From NCBI GenBank assembly GCA_002286855.1, contig NRSV01000041.1, positions 1-64,000 of the forward strand: a stretch of 64,000 nt of DNA. Direction: 5' to 3'. How positions within the stretch are numbered: position 1 is the stretch's first letter; the number at the start of each line of letters is the position of its first letter. This document shows, piece by piece, positions 10,402 through 21,337 of the stretch. A program made the position numbers and the translations under genes. The notes beneath the pieces are model-generated. The model searched no databases. It saw only the letters and a list, made by a program, of their open reading frames with translations, and had not been told where the DNA came from. The stretch is from Bipolaris cookei (taxonomy: Eukaryota > Ascomycota > Dothideomycetes > Pleosporales > Pleosporaceae).

Positions 10402-10956
10402 GTGTCCAACAGCGCCTGCGCGCACGGCCGCAGGCGCACGAGCCGGTAAGCAGCAGGGGCGACGTCTCTGCCACTGTTCGTGTCAACCAATCAGTGTCGC
10501 TTATCAGTAGGACTCGTTCGAGTCCAAATTGATCCCAACACCACATGTTCAACTGTTGGTCTTTCAAGGGTTCCACATAGGTAGACTTGTCGATCTTATT
10601 GTAGGTAAATACAAAGAGCGTAGAATCTCATGTTTGCGCATAGTGAGGTGGTAGTATAACAGAAATGTAAATGCAGCATGCATGGTAATAAGCAGCACAG
10701 TTCGCAACAAGCAATTCAATCGGGACTCTGCCAGAGCCCCACTTATTTATTTAGGTAGGAGTTAACCTTGTATAGAAAAAGTACTAGGCCTAAATAAGCC
10801 CAAAGAAGTAATTGTTCAACCCAATCTGAGCCCTCTAGGACCCACTTAGTTGATTGTTGCGGAGTCTAATAAGCAGAGAGATCATGCTTGAGTGTCTATG
10901 CATAAAGGTGCTTTATTAGCACCAGTTGCTTGAACCCTGTGGTTTCCTAAAAAAGG
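10402..10956. other. spacer between two solo-LTR-like elements
   Basis: No gene seen. A perfect 9-bp GC-rich inverted repeat (10412-10420 and 10429-10437) follows the first element directly. The remainder is AT-rich. Confidence 0.6.
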
Positions 10957-10961
10957 ATAGT

Positions 10962-11122
10962 TGTGACGGGCTAGGCAGCCCATCACGGTACAGATAGCGG
11001 CGGCTATCTTATGTACCAACTACGCAACGATATCAGCAGCTCTGATATCTTGTGTTAGCTTTTTTGGCGCGGTGGACGCGTTGTAGTTGCGTGCGCGAGC
11101 CGATAGGATCAGACCCGTTACA
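10962..11122. mobile_element. solo-LTR-like element, copy 2
   Basis: A 161-bp copy of the same family, identical to copy 1 over its first 70 or so bases and about 90 percent similar overall, with several C/T differences. It has the same TGTGACGGG start and CCCGTTACA end. Flanks are ATAGT (10957-10961) and ACAGT (11123-11127), a 5-bp target duplication with one C/T change. Its palindrome GATATCAG/CTGATATC is complete, whereas in copy 1 it is broken by a transition. Confidence 0.75.
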
Positions 11123-11332
11123 ACAGTGATAATTACAATAATTTATATCAACTTACATTACCTGAACACCAGAATCAGGGAACCTTTCGTGCGTTTAGAA
11201 AAATAAAGAGCTAAACAAGCTAAAAGGGGAGTGATATAGAGCCAAGAATATTTTACCGCAGTAGCGTGGGCGCTAGGTAACACTATAGGGTGAAACAACG
11301 CTTACCATACATAGGATTAAGTAACTCCAGCC

Positions 11333-11572
11333 TGTCACGGTACGGATTCACAGGCGGGAGAGACAGACACAAGTGAAGATTCTATTGCTACAGACTAGTC
11401 GGACGAACTCTCACTACAGATGGTGCAGAGTGGTAAACAGGACGTAGCTCAAAGAACTACTTCGGGCAGGGTTGTGGCTGCTTTTTGCTGAATCCAGGTG
11501 CGGGTCCGACCACCCGGATTCTGTACGCGGCCAATCAGCGCGCGGCGTACCAACTCAGCCAGTGCCGTGACA
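11333..11572. mobile_element. solo-LTR-like element of a second family
   Basis: A 240-bp unit starts TGTCACGG and ends CCGTGACA, a perfect 8-bp inverted end pair, and is flanked by the exact 5-bp direct repeat CAGCC (11328-11332 and 11573-11577). No coding sequence. The ends resemble those of the two elements upstream, but the body differs. Close to the right end the minus strand carries TGGCTGAGTTGG, which fits the tRNA A-box consensus; no matching B box was found, so a tRNA-derived origin is not supported. Confidence 0.7.
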
Positions 11573-11577
11573 CAGCC

Positions 11578-12428
11578 TGCTTTATTGCTCTTCCCGATGT
11601 TCAAGCACTCGGAGCTACCGAATACGAGCAATTAACACTGAAGGGAACTTCCTTGCATCTACATCTAATCTATAATGCGTCACCTGCTCACATTTCGGAC
11701 ATCACTTCGCTTTTTGGGTAATGCCCGGTTGTTATTGCATAGCAGCTTAGCACAATGACAGCAATGGTGTCTCAACCGGCAGAGCGGCCCTCACAGGAAA
11801 TACAGTACTTTGGAAGACACTCCCCACGAATAGGCGTAGCTAGGCAGTGCAGCAACACTGTAAGCTCTATGCTTCGCCCGTCCGCATGATCCATGGGAGG
11901 CTTTTCAATACGACGTTAAGCGGTTACACACATTTATACGACATCGCCATCATTCTACCTTGTCAACCCTTAGCTATTGGCGTCTCTCCACCGTACAGGA
12001 AACTGTCTAGGCCACTAATTTATAATACAATGTATCGTATAAGATACAGCCGCGCTGTTAAATGGATAAAGGGAGGCTTACGTCTAACCCTACCTCTAAA
12101 ATATCTCTACCACGAGGTATGGTAGATTGTACCCATCTACCAGCGTAGAGAGACTGATGAATGAATTCCTTGGTGAATAACCAGTCTCGGCTTGGTGATG
12201 TCAAGGGTGCTCTATATTTCTCAGTACTCTTGAACGCGTTATTACCCTTTACACGAGTTCCACACGGGATGATCGTTATCATAACTCAGCGGATATATGT
12301 CACATTTTTTGTGTATCTACAAGCGAAATAGAGAGCATGCATGCATGCACAAACGCCTCCCAGCCCTCATCTATCCATCTACACCCAAGCGGAGTATAGC
12401 AGCAATATATGACACGACTCCCAATATC
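11578..12428. other. intergenic, no gene seen
   Basis: AT-rich sequence between the last repeat element and the 3' end of the IF-2 gene. Short frames only. Confidence 0.6.
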
Positions 12429-13757
12429 TTACAAATTTCTCTTCTCAAACTTTTCCTCATAGCACTGGATCTTATCGCCAACTCTGAAGTCTTCCCAGCC
12501 GTCAAAGGAGATACCACACTCTGTATCCTTGCGCATCTGCTCGACGTCCTTCTTTTGGTTTTTGAGTGAAGTAATGACACCTGTGAAACGAAAGATATTA
12601 GTACGCTGTGTTGTTTTGAAGAAGTTCAGATCTAAGACTTACCATCATGAACAAGCGTCTCACCACGGAGCACCCTTGCTTTTGTGCCCCTATCAACGAC
12701 ACCGTTGCGTACCTTTGACCCCGCAACTTTCATCTTCTTCTTGCCACCCAAGCCAATCTCGAATATGGCTGCAATATCTACCTCACCTGTGACTTTTTGA
12801 ATAACCTTTGGTGCGAGCTTCTCAGATAAAAGCTCCTTGACGTTTTCGACAACGCGATATATAATGTTGCTGTCGAGGATCTTGACGCCCTTTTCCTCTG
12901 CGAGTTTGGCAACATTTCCAGGAATAGTAGTGTTGAAGTTGACAATATGGCCGTTTGCATCGGCTGCGTGCGAAACGTCGAATTCTGAAGGTGCACCGAC
13001 GCCATGGCGAAGGATGCGTGTAGAGACTTCTGCGTTGCCAAGAGCAGCGACAGAGTCGATGACTGCCTCCACCGAGCCAGAGACGTCGCCTTTGACGATG
13101 AAACTTACGACTTCTGGGCCAGCTTCCTTCTTTTCAGAAATCATGGGCTCCTCACCATTTTCGATAGCCTTGGCTAAGGCTTCCTCGGCTTCGCGACGCT
13201 CGGCTTCCAGACGGCGGGATTCGTTAATAGCTTCCATGTCGCGTGCCATTTGTTCTCTCTCCACCTTTTCGCTGCGCAGCTCAGTAACAGAAGTTGCATG
13301 TTGTTCGTCTTCGGCCTGAAGCACTTCGTCACCAGCAATGGGCTGGTCACGCCAGCCATCAACCTCAACAGCCATACCCGGTCCAGCCTCTTTGACCACT
13401 GCGCCCGCCTCATTACGCAGACTGCGCACGCGTGTCCAAGTAGCACCTGCAACAAGTGCTGTACCTTGGCGAAGAGTACCGCTACGGACGAGAACGGTGG
13501 CCACACGCCCAGACTTCTTTGTTGTACCTTCCAAGACCCACCCTTCCACAGCAGCCTGAGGATCAGCCCGGTGGTCCAGCATCTCAGAGAGGGTCGAAAT
13601 AGCTTCTTCTAAGTCTGGAATACCCTGGCCAGTCTTTCCACTCACACAGACAGCCTGGACATCACCACCAAAGTCTTCAATCTCAATGCCGTGGCGACCG
13701 AGATCGAGCTTGACAGCCTCTGGGTCGGCTTGTGCTTTGTCAATTTTGTTGATGGCG

Positions 13758-13789
<32 letters not shown>

Positions 13790-15606
13790 CTTGATAGCCT
13801 CGATAGTCTGTGGCATGACGGAGTCGTCAGCGGCAACCACCAAGACGACAATGTCGGTGACGTTGGCACCACGAGCGCGCATCGTCTCGAAAGCAGAGTG
13901 TCCGGGAGTGTCAAGGAAGGTAATCTTCTTTCCGTTTGCTAGTGGCACGCTGAAAGCACCAATGTGTTGCGTGATGCCACCAAACTCAGTAGCAGCAACA
14001 CTGGTCGAACGCATGTAGTCGAGAATCGTAGTCTTTCCATGGTCAACGTGCCCCATGATGGTGACAACCGGTGGTCGAGCAGGGAACTCAGCGTAGGCCT
14101 CGGGTTCCAAAGGCGGTGCGGGGTACAAATCACCGTCTTCTTCTTCAGATTGAAAAATGGGTTCGAAGTTGTACTCTTGCGCGATAAGTCCAGCATGTTC
14201 GGCGTTAAGAATGTGGTCGTTTTGTACGTCCTCGAAGCCCAGCTCTTCTAGTTTTTGCACAAAGTCTTCCACACGTAGCTTCAACGCTCCGGCAAGATTG
14301 GCTACAGTAATGTATTCTGGAAGAGCGATGGGAGTTGGCTCATTCTTTGCAGCTTGCGCCGCCTTCTTTGCTTCAGCCCGCAATCGCTTGCGCTCTGCCT
14401 TGCTAATGGATGGGCGCTCCTCGTCTTCTTCGTCTTCGAACCGTTGTATCCGCCCTCTCCTGCCCTTGGTCCCGCCCTGACGCCGTGCAGGCTCTTCATA
14501 CCGGTTCTTTTCCTCGGGCTCATCGAATGCGAAGCGGCTCCGTCTTCTCTCGCTCTCAATTTCATTGCGTCGTCTGGTGTCCTCCTCAATTTGTGATGGA
14601 GATGGAGGTTCAATATCCAGTTTGCCCTTTGACTTTTGTACCCAAGCCTCAGCTGCATCTGAGATGGACTCCTTGTAGCGCTGTGGCGGACGGTACATTG
14701 TTGTTGCTTGTTCGGTTCGCTGTTGCTGCGGCTTTTCACGTAATGTCGGCTTTGTAGGACATGTGGTACTTGTGTGTTCCTTAGAGCCACAATGCCAACA
14801 GGTTCGTTGTGCGTTGGCGTTCCTTGCAAGCGACTGATATGGCTTGGATGGTCGAGTAGTCGTAGATGCATCGCCCAACAACTTTGATATTTCATCTTGG
14901 TCCAGCATCTTCCTTTGTGGTGGGGCTCTCGCGGTCGGCTGTATCCGTCGATGGTCTGACGCAAGTAAGGCGTCATCGTGTTGGGGCTCGTTGCGTCGTC
15001 TCAAGTGGCCAGGGCCGAATGCAGGCGTATTGACCTGTGGTCTGGCATCCATGTTGACTGTATACCGGTTCTGCTGCATGTTCCTGTATTCGTTTCGGTC
15101 ACTGACGCCCGCTCGCCGAGGGGGAGGTGCAAAGCGGTCTCTGGTCTGATTGCGGCCATGTCCCTCAGACGCACCCGCTCTATTCACCGGCCGTCTATCA
15201 AATGAGCTCTGCCGTGGTGCTTGTGTCTGTGGTTGATGGGGTCTCTGTGCTGCCAGTGCAGCCTTCATCCTCTCTGCTGGCGACATATATCCTCCTTGCT
15301 GTGGCTGAGGGGCAAAGGCGGCACTGGCAGCCAACGCCTGGCGCATCAGCTGTGCCTGTGACATGGGCTGCTCGCGTTCGTTTGCATCCTTGTATATGAT
15401 GCCTTCTGCTGACTGCGGCGTTCGGCTGGATGAGTTGAGTTGTCTTCGCTGGGCGGCGTGGGATGGCGTAGAGACGGCCAATTGACGAGTAGCACAGAAG
15501 ATGCAAACATCGCGGGTCGAAGAAACCTGCAAGTGTGTCAATTACTAAGCTGATGAAGTATACAACTAACTGTTCTGCTTACCCGAAGTCCACGCGCTCT
15601 CCGCAT
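12429..15606 (-). CDS. IFM1: mitochondrial translation initiation factor IF-2
   Basis: Exons 15606-15583, 15526-12643 and 12580-12429 give 1019 residues. The protein is the GTPase that brings fMet-tRNA to the mitochondrial ribosome. A short first exon (MRRARGLR) starts a basic N-terminus suited to mitochondrial import. Residues to about 400 are a charged, Arg/Gln-rich, low-complexity region that includes a CCHC zinc knuckle (C-x2-C-x4-H-x4-C, from Cys251). Then come the IF-2 N domain, the G domain with G500[16 protein letters not shown] and NKID, domain II and the C-terminal domains. The last exon adds [20 protein letters not shown] and the conserved ending [11 protein letters not shown], which would be lost if the large frame were read through the intron at 12642-12581. 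Length exceeds the yeast protein because of the N-terminal extension. Confidence 0.93.
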
Positions 15607-16039
15607 CTTGGGCAATGGTGGTGTTGTGGTGCGTAGTGGCGGATGGAAAAGGTGCTCAAAAGTTTGGACAAGATCCCGCTCACAGATCCCTGCCCACCTA
15701 CCCGTTATCATTAGCCTAGCGCTGCCGCGACTCGGCCCTTCTCCACCCTTCCCCCGTGGCTCCATTCGTCTCTCATCATCATCAGTCTAGGCAATGCAAT
15801 CATTTATATTCAACTTCAGAACAAAGGCTTACTTCTTTCAACAGTGATAAGATGGTAGCATTTGTTCTGTTAAATATATGAACGACATTACAAAATGAAG
15901 TATAAACCACCAAGATCAATCTATTCTGCGCCATGCAAGATAACCAAGAAACCAACAATCCAAATTGAAAACACCATCGCCATGCTAGATCAAATACCAC
16001 TCAAACACATCATTCTCATATTCCCTCAAGCCATCCATT
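15607..16039. other. intergenic between IF-2 and cupredoxin genes
   Basis: Holds the IF-2 promoter and the 3' flank of the cupredoxin gene. No gene seen. Confidence 0.6.
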
Positions 16040-16594
16040 TCAAAGAGGCACATTAGGCTTAATCTCCCCACCCTGACTCTTCATCGGATCAACACTGGGC
16101 TGCTTCGTCACCGTCCCCTTGGCCGCCTCCTTGTACTTCGCTAACGTCTTCTCATTATCACTAAAATCCTGATTAATAACCCCGCTCATACCCCTCTGGC
16201 AATGATCCCCGTTCGTCTGCGAGCAGTAGAACCACATGGGCTTTGTATCCTTGACCATGAACGTGAAGACATTGGGAGCTTCGCCGGCCGTCGTGTTGAA
16301 GTTGAAGCCGGAGAAGAAGGCGTCAGGGGTGTTGAGGGGGGCGCAGGGTTGGTCGAAGGAGGATTGAACTATTGAGTGCGCTTTGGGTAGGAAATGAAAT
16401 TCGATTAGGTCGCCGGGGAGGGCGACGACGTTTTCGGGCTCAAAGTGCAGGCCGGAGTTTGCAGTTGTGGAACCAGCGGTTATGCGGTGGATTACGCCTG
16501 TGGGGTTGATGGTAGAGGGGGGAATGGCGATGGCGTTGCTGAGGGTGGAGAGAAGGGTGGTTGTGAGGACCACAGTGGAGGAGAAAGACAGCAT
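16040..16594 (-). CDS. secreted cupredoxin-fold (extracellular serine-rich type) protein
   Basis: A single exon encodes 184 residues. Residues 1 to about 23 form a signal peptide (hydrophobic core ending SNAIA). The rest is one cupredoxin domain of the plastocyanin-like kind found in fungal extracellular serine-rich proteins. A complete candidate type-1 copper site is visible: His in KAHSIVQ, then Cys, His and Met in FYCSQTNGDHCQRGM (C-x6-H-x4-M). Such proteins are secreted or wall-associated and their role is mostly unknown; electron transfer or copper handling is possible. No serine-rich stalk or GPI signal follows, so this member is shorter than many relatives. It is in the same orientation as IF-2 and about 430 bp from its start. 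Confidence 0.85.
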   Translation of the reverse strand: MLSFSSTVVLTTTLLSTLSNAIAIPPSTINPTGVIHRITAGSTTANSGLHFEPENVVALPGDLIEFHFLPKAHSIVQSSFDQPCAPLNTPDAFFSGFNFNTTAGEAPNVFTFMVKDTKPMWFYCSQTNGDHCQRGMSGVINQDFSDNEKTLAKYKEAAKGTVTKQPSVDPMKSQGGEIKPNVPL

Positions 16595-19437
16595 GGTAAT
16601 TTGTTTATTTGGAGTCGGGCTTTTGAAGATTTGGATATCTGTATAGAAATTGACGTGGAAGTTTTGATAAGCAGGAAGATGGATGTGTGAATGCTTGTTG
16701 ATGTGATGATGGAATTAATTCAATACACAGCACATTCTCGCACACATATATACTTGTCTGCCTCCAAATATCATAAAATCAGCATTCTATTCATGTCCTA
16801 CATTTAGCCCCCGGATGCTGTTTGTGCCGGAGGAAAGTAAGCTGGGTACTATTGTTGATGTTGCAATTTCGCTAAGGTGGATGAACACAGCCTCACAGCC
16901 TCATCCTTGACCATGCTGCGGCGAGCCAGGCCAGCAACGAGCTTGAACTCGAGAGACAGCATCTCGCTGGCTACCAATTTCTTTTTCGGATTCAAGCTAT
17001 TCCTGGAATCGTGGGGTGCTGCGCCGATGAGTGAAGTGGCAGGCCTTGATGATGCGGCTGAAATAGATGACGCCAGTTACTTGGTCTACTATGGCTGAGC
17101 CTCTGAGAAGATAATACCATGCTGAGCAATCCCCACAGCGCTTCGTCGGCTTGGAACCTATTTTCTCCATGGTGCCATTTTAGTGCTGATGATGATGATG
17201 GTGATGATGGTGCTAGTGGCCATGATGAGCGTCTGCGGCATCAGCTAGTCGTGCTCGGAAGCAGTGGCATTGTTCATTGATATTCAAAGGAAGTATTGCT
17301 GTTATTCATCACTGACTATTTTTGATCCCTAGTTGGCAGCTTAGTAAATGGAGGGTGATGTTCTTAAACCTCACCTCTTTCCTGTTAAAGCCTTGACGCT
17401 GGAACCTAACTGTATAGTCGGTTATGTTTCCACGGAATCCATCGCTGCGTAATCGAAACATCAGAGAATATTAGCGTCGTCAATGTGAGTGTATTATAGG
17501 AAGATATGCCAGAAGATAGATGGCGCCATGCTTCTGTCGCTCCATTAGTCATGTCTCCTTATAGCCACCAATCCTCCTTACTCCGATGAGATACTCGGAT
17601 AAAAACTACACCCACCAAAACAGCGCAATATCAATAAGATGTAACTGCACACTGGTGTTGTAGAATAACACAATCTTTTCTTATAGTATATTAATCTACA
17701 CGTAAGACTCTAGAACTTTTATATACACTTTTTTTTGAAAACTACGTTGTGGTGAATGTGGCTGGTTGCGAATGGTAGCTTTGTTTTGATGGGGGCTGTT
17801 TTAACCCGGGCCGTCGGACTAAGAGCCACCGATTCATGATGATTGCCACACCCCCACCAAGATCTCCAATGATGCGAACACTATCCTTGCTATACTAAGC
17901 GAAGAGTCGCATTCAAACCCCGGCATTCGGTCCATTAGGTAGTTGGAGGTGACATGAGCATCGGCAAGCGATGCAGCTCTTGTCACGCATTCTACCCTGC
18001 TACTCCTAAACCGCGCCTACGATGCTAATTGGATACAACGCCTGATAATGCAAGGGGATTTACAGTCGGTAACGCAAGTGTGCTAGTCATGATCAGTTGA
18101 GCAGAGTCGTGCCATTCTTGATGCTTGGTAACCCCAACAACAATTGATACCTGAAATCGGCCCAATCGGTATGAGAGGTGGCCAGCATGTGTGAAAAACA
18201 GCAAAAAGTAAGCTGATGACTACCAGCTACTCACGAAGAAAAGACAGTAACTATCCAAACTTTGCAACGAACACGCATACGTAAATACGTACCTACATAT
18301 ACGTACGTATGCCGCCGAAGTGTTGGAATAGTGGAGGCCAATGGTAGGCCTTACCGCGCCGTCAAGTAAGACAAGCGTGCGACGCTATTTACTGGCTCGG
18401 AATGTTTTTCGAGAGCTGGAACTATCGGATCCTGCGGCTGAGATGGATAACAACATCCCAAATATAATGCGCTCTCTTTACATGAATGAACATCGATTAA
18501 GTCTTCATCAAGACACATTTACTTACTGCTCTGATGGGGTCGCTTACTATAAGGTAATCTGCCCCACAGAAACCATGCGTCAACACCACGGTCCCAACGG
18601 GGATATCGAGCCGACCAATCTACGACATCGAGCCGCCTAAGCTCTCATAGTCTAAACATCTAGCGTACCCTTTGATTACAAAAATCCGGCTGCGCGATCA
18701 TCACGCTACAGAACGAGCAACTTTTCCTGTGGCTATGAGATCAGGGATCGCCAGACCCGGACTTTCGGGTTCCTTGGCAACTTAAGGGCCGACATACTGC
18801 AACAAATTGAACCTGGATCCACGGCAGCGTATCGAATGCGCATTACTAGTAAGGTGGCGCATGAATCTGGTCCGTGGAAGAGAGTGGATTCCTACAATGC
18901 ATATATACGTATAGGGAAGACTGATAGTGGGGAAGAAAAAAGGAATTATCTTGGTTCTGAGTCGCAATTGACTTTTCGTGATGCGATTTGCGGAACCGCC
19001 TGGTGTGCACAAAAGAACAAAGCCGAGGCAACTTCCCTGTGTAGGGACCCGAGTAGGTTCGTCCGATTATCATGTTAATAGTAAGAAGGCAGTTCACCTG
19101 ATACCCCAGATAGATTAGTAGTGTACTATTCATGAATGCTGTACGGAGTCGGCATATCAATTAACAAGGATGCCAAGGTGCTAAAGGGGAACAGGAACAG
19201 GCGTGCCGCTGCATGGGCCAGGATGTCGTCGACGAGCATTTCTCTAACAGCCGTTGCACTTGTCCAAGTGGAGAAGGATCCCTGCAAAACTAAGAGGCGG
19301 GTGCCGTGGAGCGTGCCAAATCTCCTTTTGTGCTTAGGCGACCTATGTTGCCCTGAAACCCCCGCGGAAAAAGTATAAGTACCACACGCAAGCAGTCAGC
19401 ATCATTCTCATTGTCTTGGTAATCACGGACAAACAAA
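16595..19437. other. 2.8-kb gene-free stretch
   Basis: Only short frames without domain resemblance (for example 16877-17098 and 18341-18640 plus). Contains a short GAT-type repeat (17187-17209) and an inverted repeat of 9 bp with TACGTA-rich arms (18275-18283 and 18304-18312). A TATA-like GTATAAGTA about 65 bp before the P450 start may be that gene's promoter. Confidence 0.55.
17187..17209. repeat. imperfect TGA/GAT microsatellite
   Basis: Seven or so trinucleotide units with one interruption (TGATGATGATGATGGTGATG) in non-coding sequence. Confidence 0.7.
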
Positions 19438-21118
19438 ATGCACAACTCTGTTTTGCTTGCCCTTTGGGCTGGCACCTCTTTTGTACTATACAAGATCGCA
19501 TGTTCAATCATTCTTTCCCGTAAGCGTGCCGCCACGGCCCGCCAATTGGGCTGCTTGCCCGCTCCTCCTTTGGAGCTGGTACCGTTTGATCCTCTCGGAT
19601 TGCACAACATTGGACGTCTGATCCAGGCGGACAAGGAGTATCTTATTCCGCAATGGATGACAGAGCGCCACAACCGAGCTTGTGTCAAGGCTGGTAGGGA
19701 CATTACTACATTTCATCAGAACGTCATGGGCGGCGAGAACTATTTCACTATCGAGCCAAAAAACATTCAAGCCATTCTGGCAACCCAGTTCAAGGATTTT
19801 GGACTCGGAAGTGTCCGGAACAGGAACTTTTCCCCACTACTCGGTCACGGTATTGTAAGTGGCAGACTTTTTTTCATATATTCAATGGCAATGTCCAAAT
19901 AACTGACTGCCTATACAGTTCTCTACGGATGGCGAGCCATGGGCAAATGCGAGAGCCCTGCTCCGACCCCAATTCGCCCGTGACCAAGTCAGTGATCTAG
20001 AGCTCGAAGAACAACACGTCCAGAACCTACTACGAGCAATCCCCAAAAATGACAACGGCTGGACCGACGTCACCGACATTGAGCCTCTCTTCTTCCGCCT
20101 AACCATCGACTCCGCCACGGAATTCCTCTTCGGCGAAAGCGTCGACTCGCAGCTCTCCGCCCTCCCAGGCTACAAATCCAGCCGCGCCCCCCTCGCCGTC
20201 AATGAGCAAGACTTTGGCGTTGCCTTCGACAAAGCCCAAGGCCAAATCTCCACCGCCACCCGTTTCGGCGACGCCTCCTGGCTCATCTTCAGTGGCGACA
20301 GGCAGCACATCCAACGCTGCCACACCTTCATCGACCACTACGTGCAACTCGCCCTCTCCAAAGACAAATCCCGGCCCCACTCACCCTCGGACAAGAAACA
20401 AAAATACGTCTTCCTAGACGCCCTCGTAGAATCCACCCGCGACCCCGTCGAACTCCGCACCCACCTCATCTCCATCCTGCTCGCCGGCCGCGACACCACC
20501 GCCTCCATCCTCTCCTACATCTTCATGTGCTTCGCACAGCACCCCCACGTCTACCAGCACCTACGCTCCGTTATCCTCTCGACCTTCGGTACCTACTCCT
20601 CGCCTCAAAACCTCACCTTCGAAGCCATGAAATCCTGCACCTATCTTCAATGGGTCATAAACGAGACTCTACGCCTCTACCCCGTCGTCCCCGTCAACGG
20701 CCGCCGCGCCCTTCGTGACACTACGATCCCCACTGGCGGCGGGCCCGACGGCACAGCCCCTATCTTCGTGCAAAAGGATACGAATGTAGAGTATAGCGTG
20801 TACCTTATGCATCGGCGTAAAGACATCTGGGGCCCGGACGCGGACCAGTATCGGCCTGAGCGGTGGGATGGCAGGAAAGCCGGGTGGGAGTATCTGCCGT
20901 TCAATGGGGGTCCGAGGATTTGCATTGGGCAGCAGTTTGCGCTGGTTGAGGCCGCGTATACGATTGTAAGGTTGACGCAGAAGTTTGAGCGGATTGAGAG
21001 TGCAGGGAATTTGTGGGATCCGGTGGAGAAGGGAGGCGAGGGCGTGGTCAAGCATAAGTTGAGTTTGACAATGTGTCCTGATGGAGTTAAGTTGAGGATG
21101 AAGGAGGCGGCAGAGTAG
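19438..21118 (+). CDS. cytochrome P450, CYP52-like (alkane / fatty acid hydroxylase clan)
   Basis: Exons 19438-19854 and 19919-21118 give 538 residues. An N-terminal membrane anchor (about residues 4-26) places the enzyme in the endoplasmic reticulum. The P450 landmarks are all present: I-helix AGRDTT (328-333), ETLR (Glu388, Arg391), PERW, and the heme loop FNGGPRICIGQ with the cysteine ligand Cys474. The segment GGGPDGTAPIFV and the overall spacing resemble the CYP52 group, whose members hydroxylate n-alkanes and fatty acids at the terminal carbon; the exact subfamily is uncertain. It converges with the prenylcysteine oxidase gene, 219 bp apart. The single intron has GTAAGT and TACAG ends. 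Confidence 0.9.
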
Positions 21119-21337
21119 AGGGGAGAAATGGTAGGATAGATGTGTGGGTGGTTTGTTGTTTTCTGTCATGAATTTTGCATTGCGGGAATAATGGATGAAA
21201 TAATGAATCGTCTTTTCCTTCGCTTTTTAGTCTGTCCAAGTAGTCTTGTGTCTTAGTCTTGGATAAAAAGAGTCGCACGCACCAACATCAACATTCTTCA
21301 TCGTGAAAACTTCGGCAATCTTCCCGAATCTCATTTT

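Noticed and set aside
10495..10540. B-box-like GTTCGAGTCC suggesting a tRNA gene
   Set aside because: The arm folds as a 5-bp stem with a 6-base loop, not the 7-base T loop, and no A box, anticodon arm or acceptor stem is present.
10238..11122. The two 160-bp copies as the paired LTRs of one retrotransposon
   Set aside because: Each has its own 5-bp flanking duplication and the 560-bp interval has no retrotransposon content.
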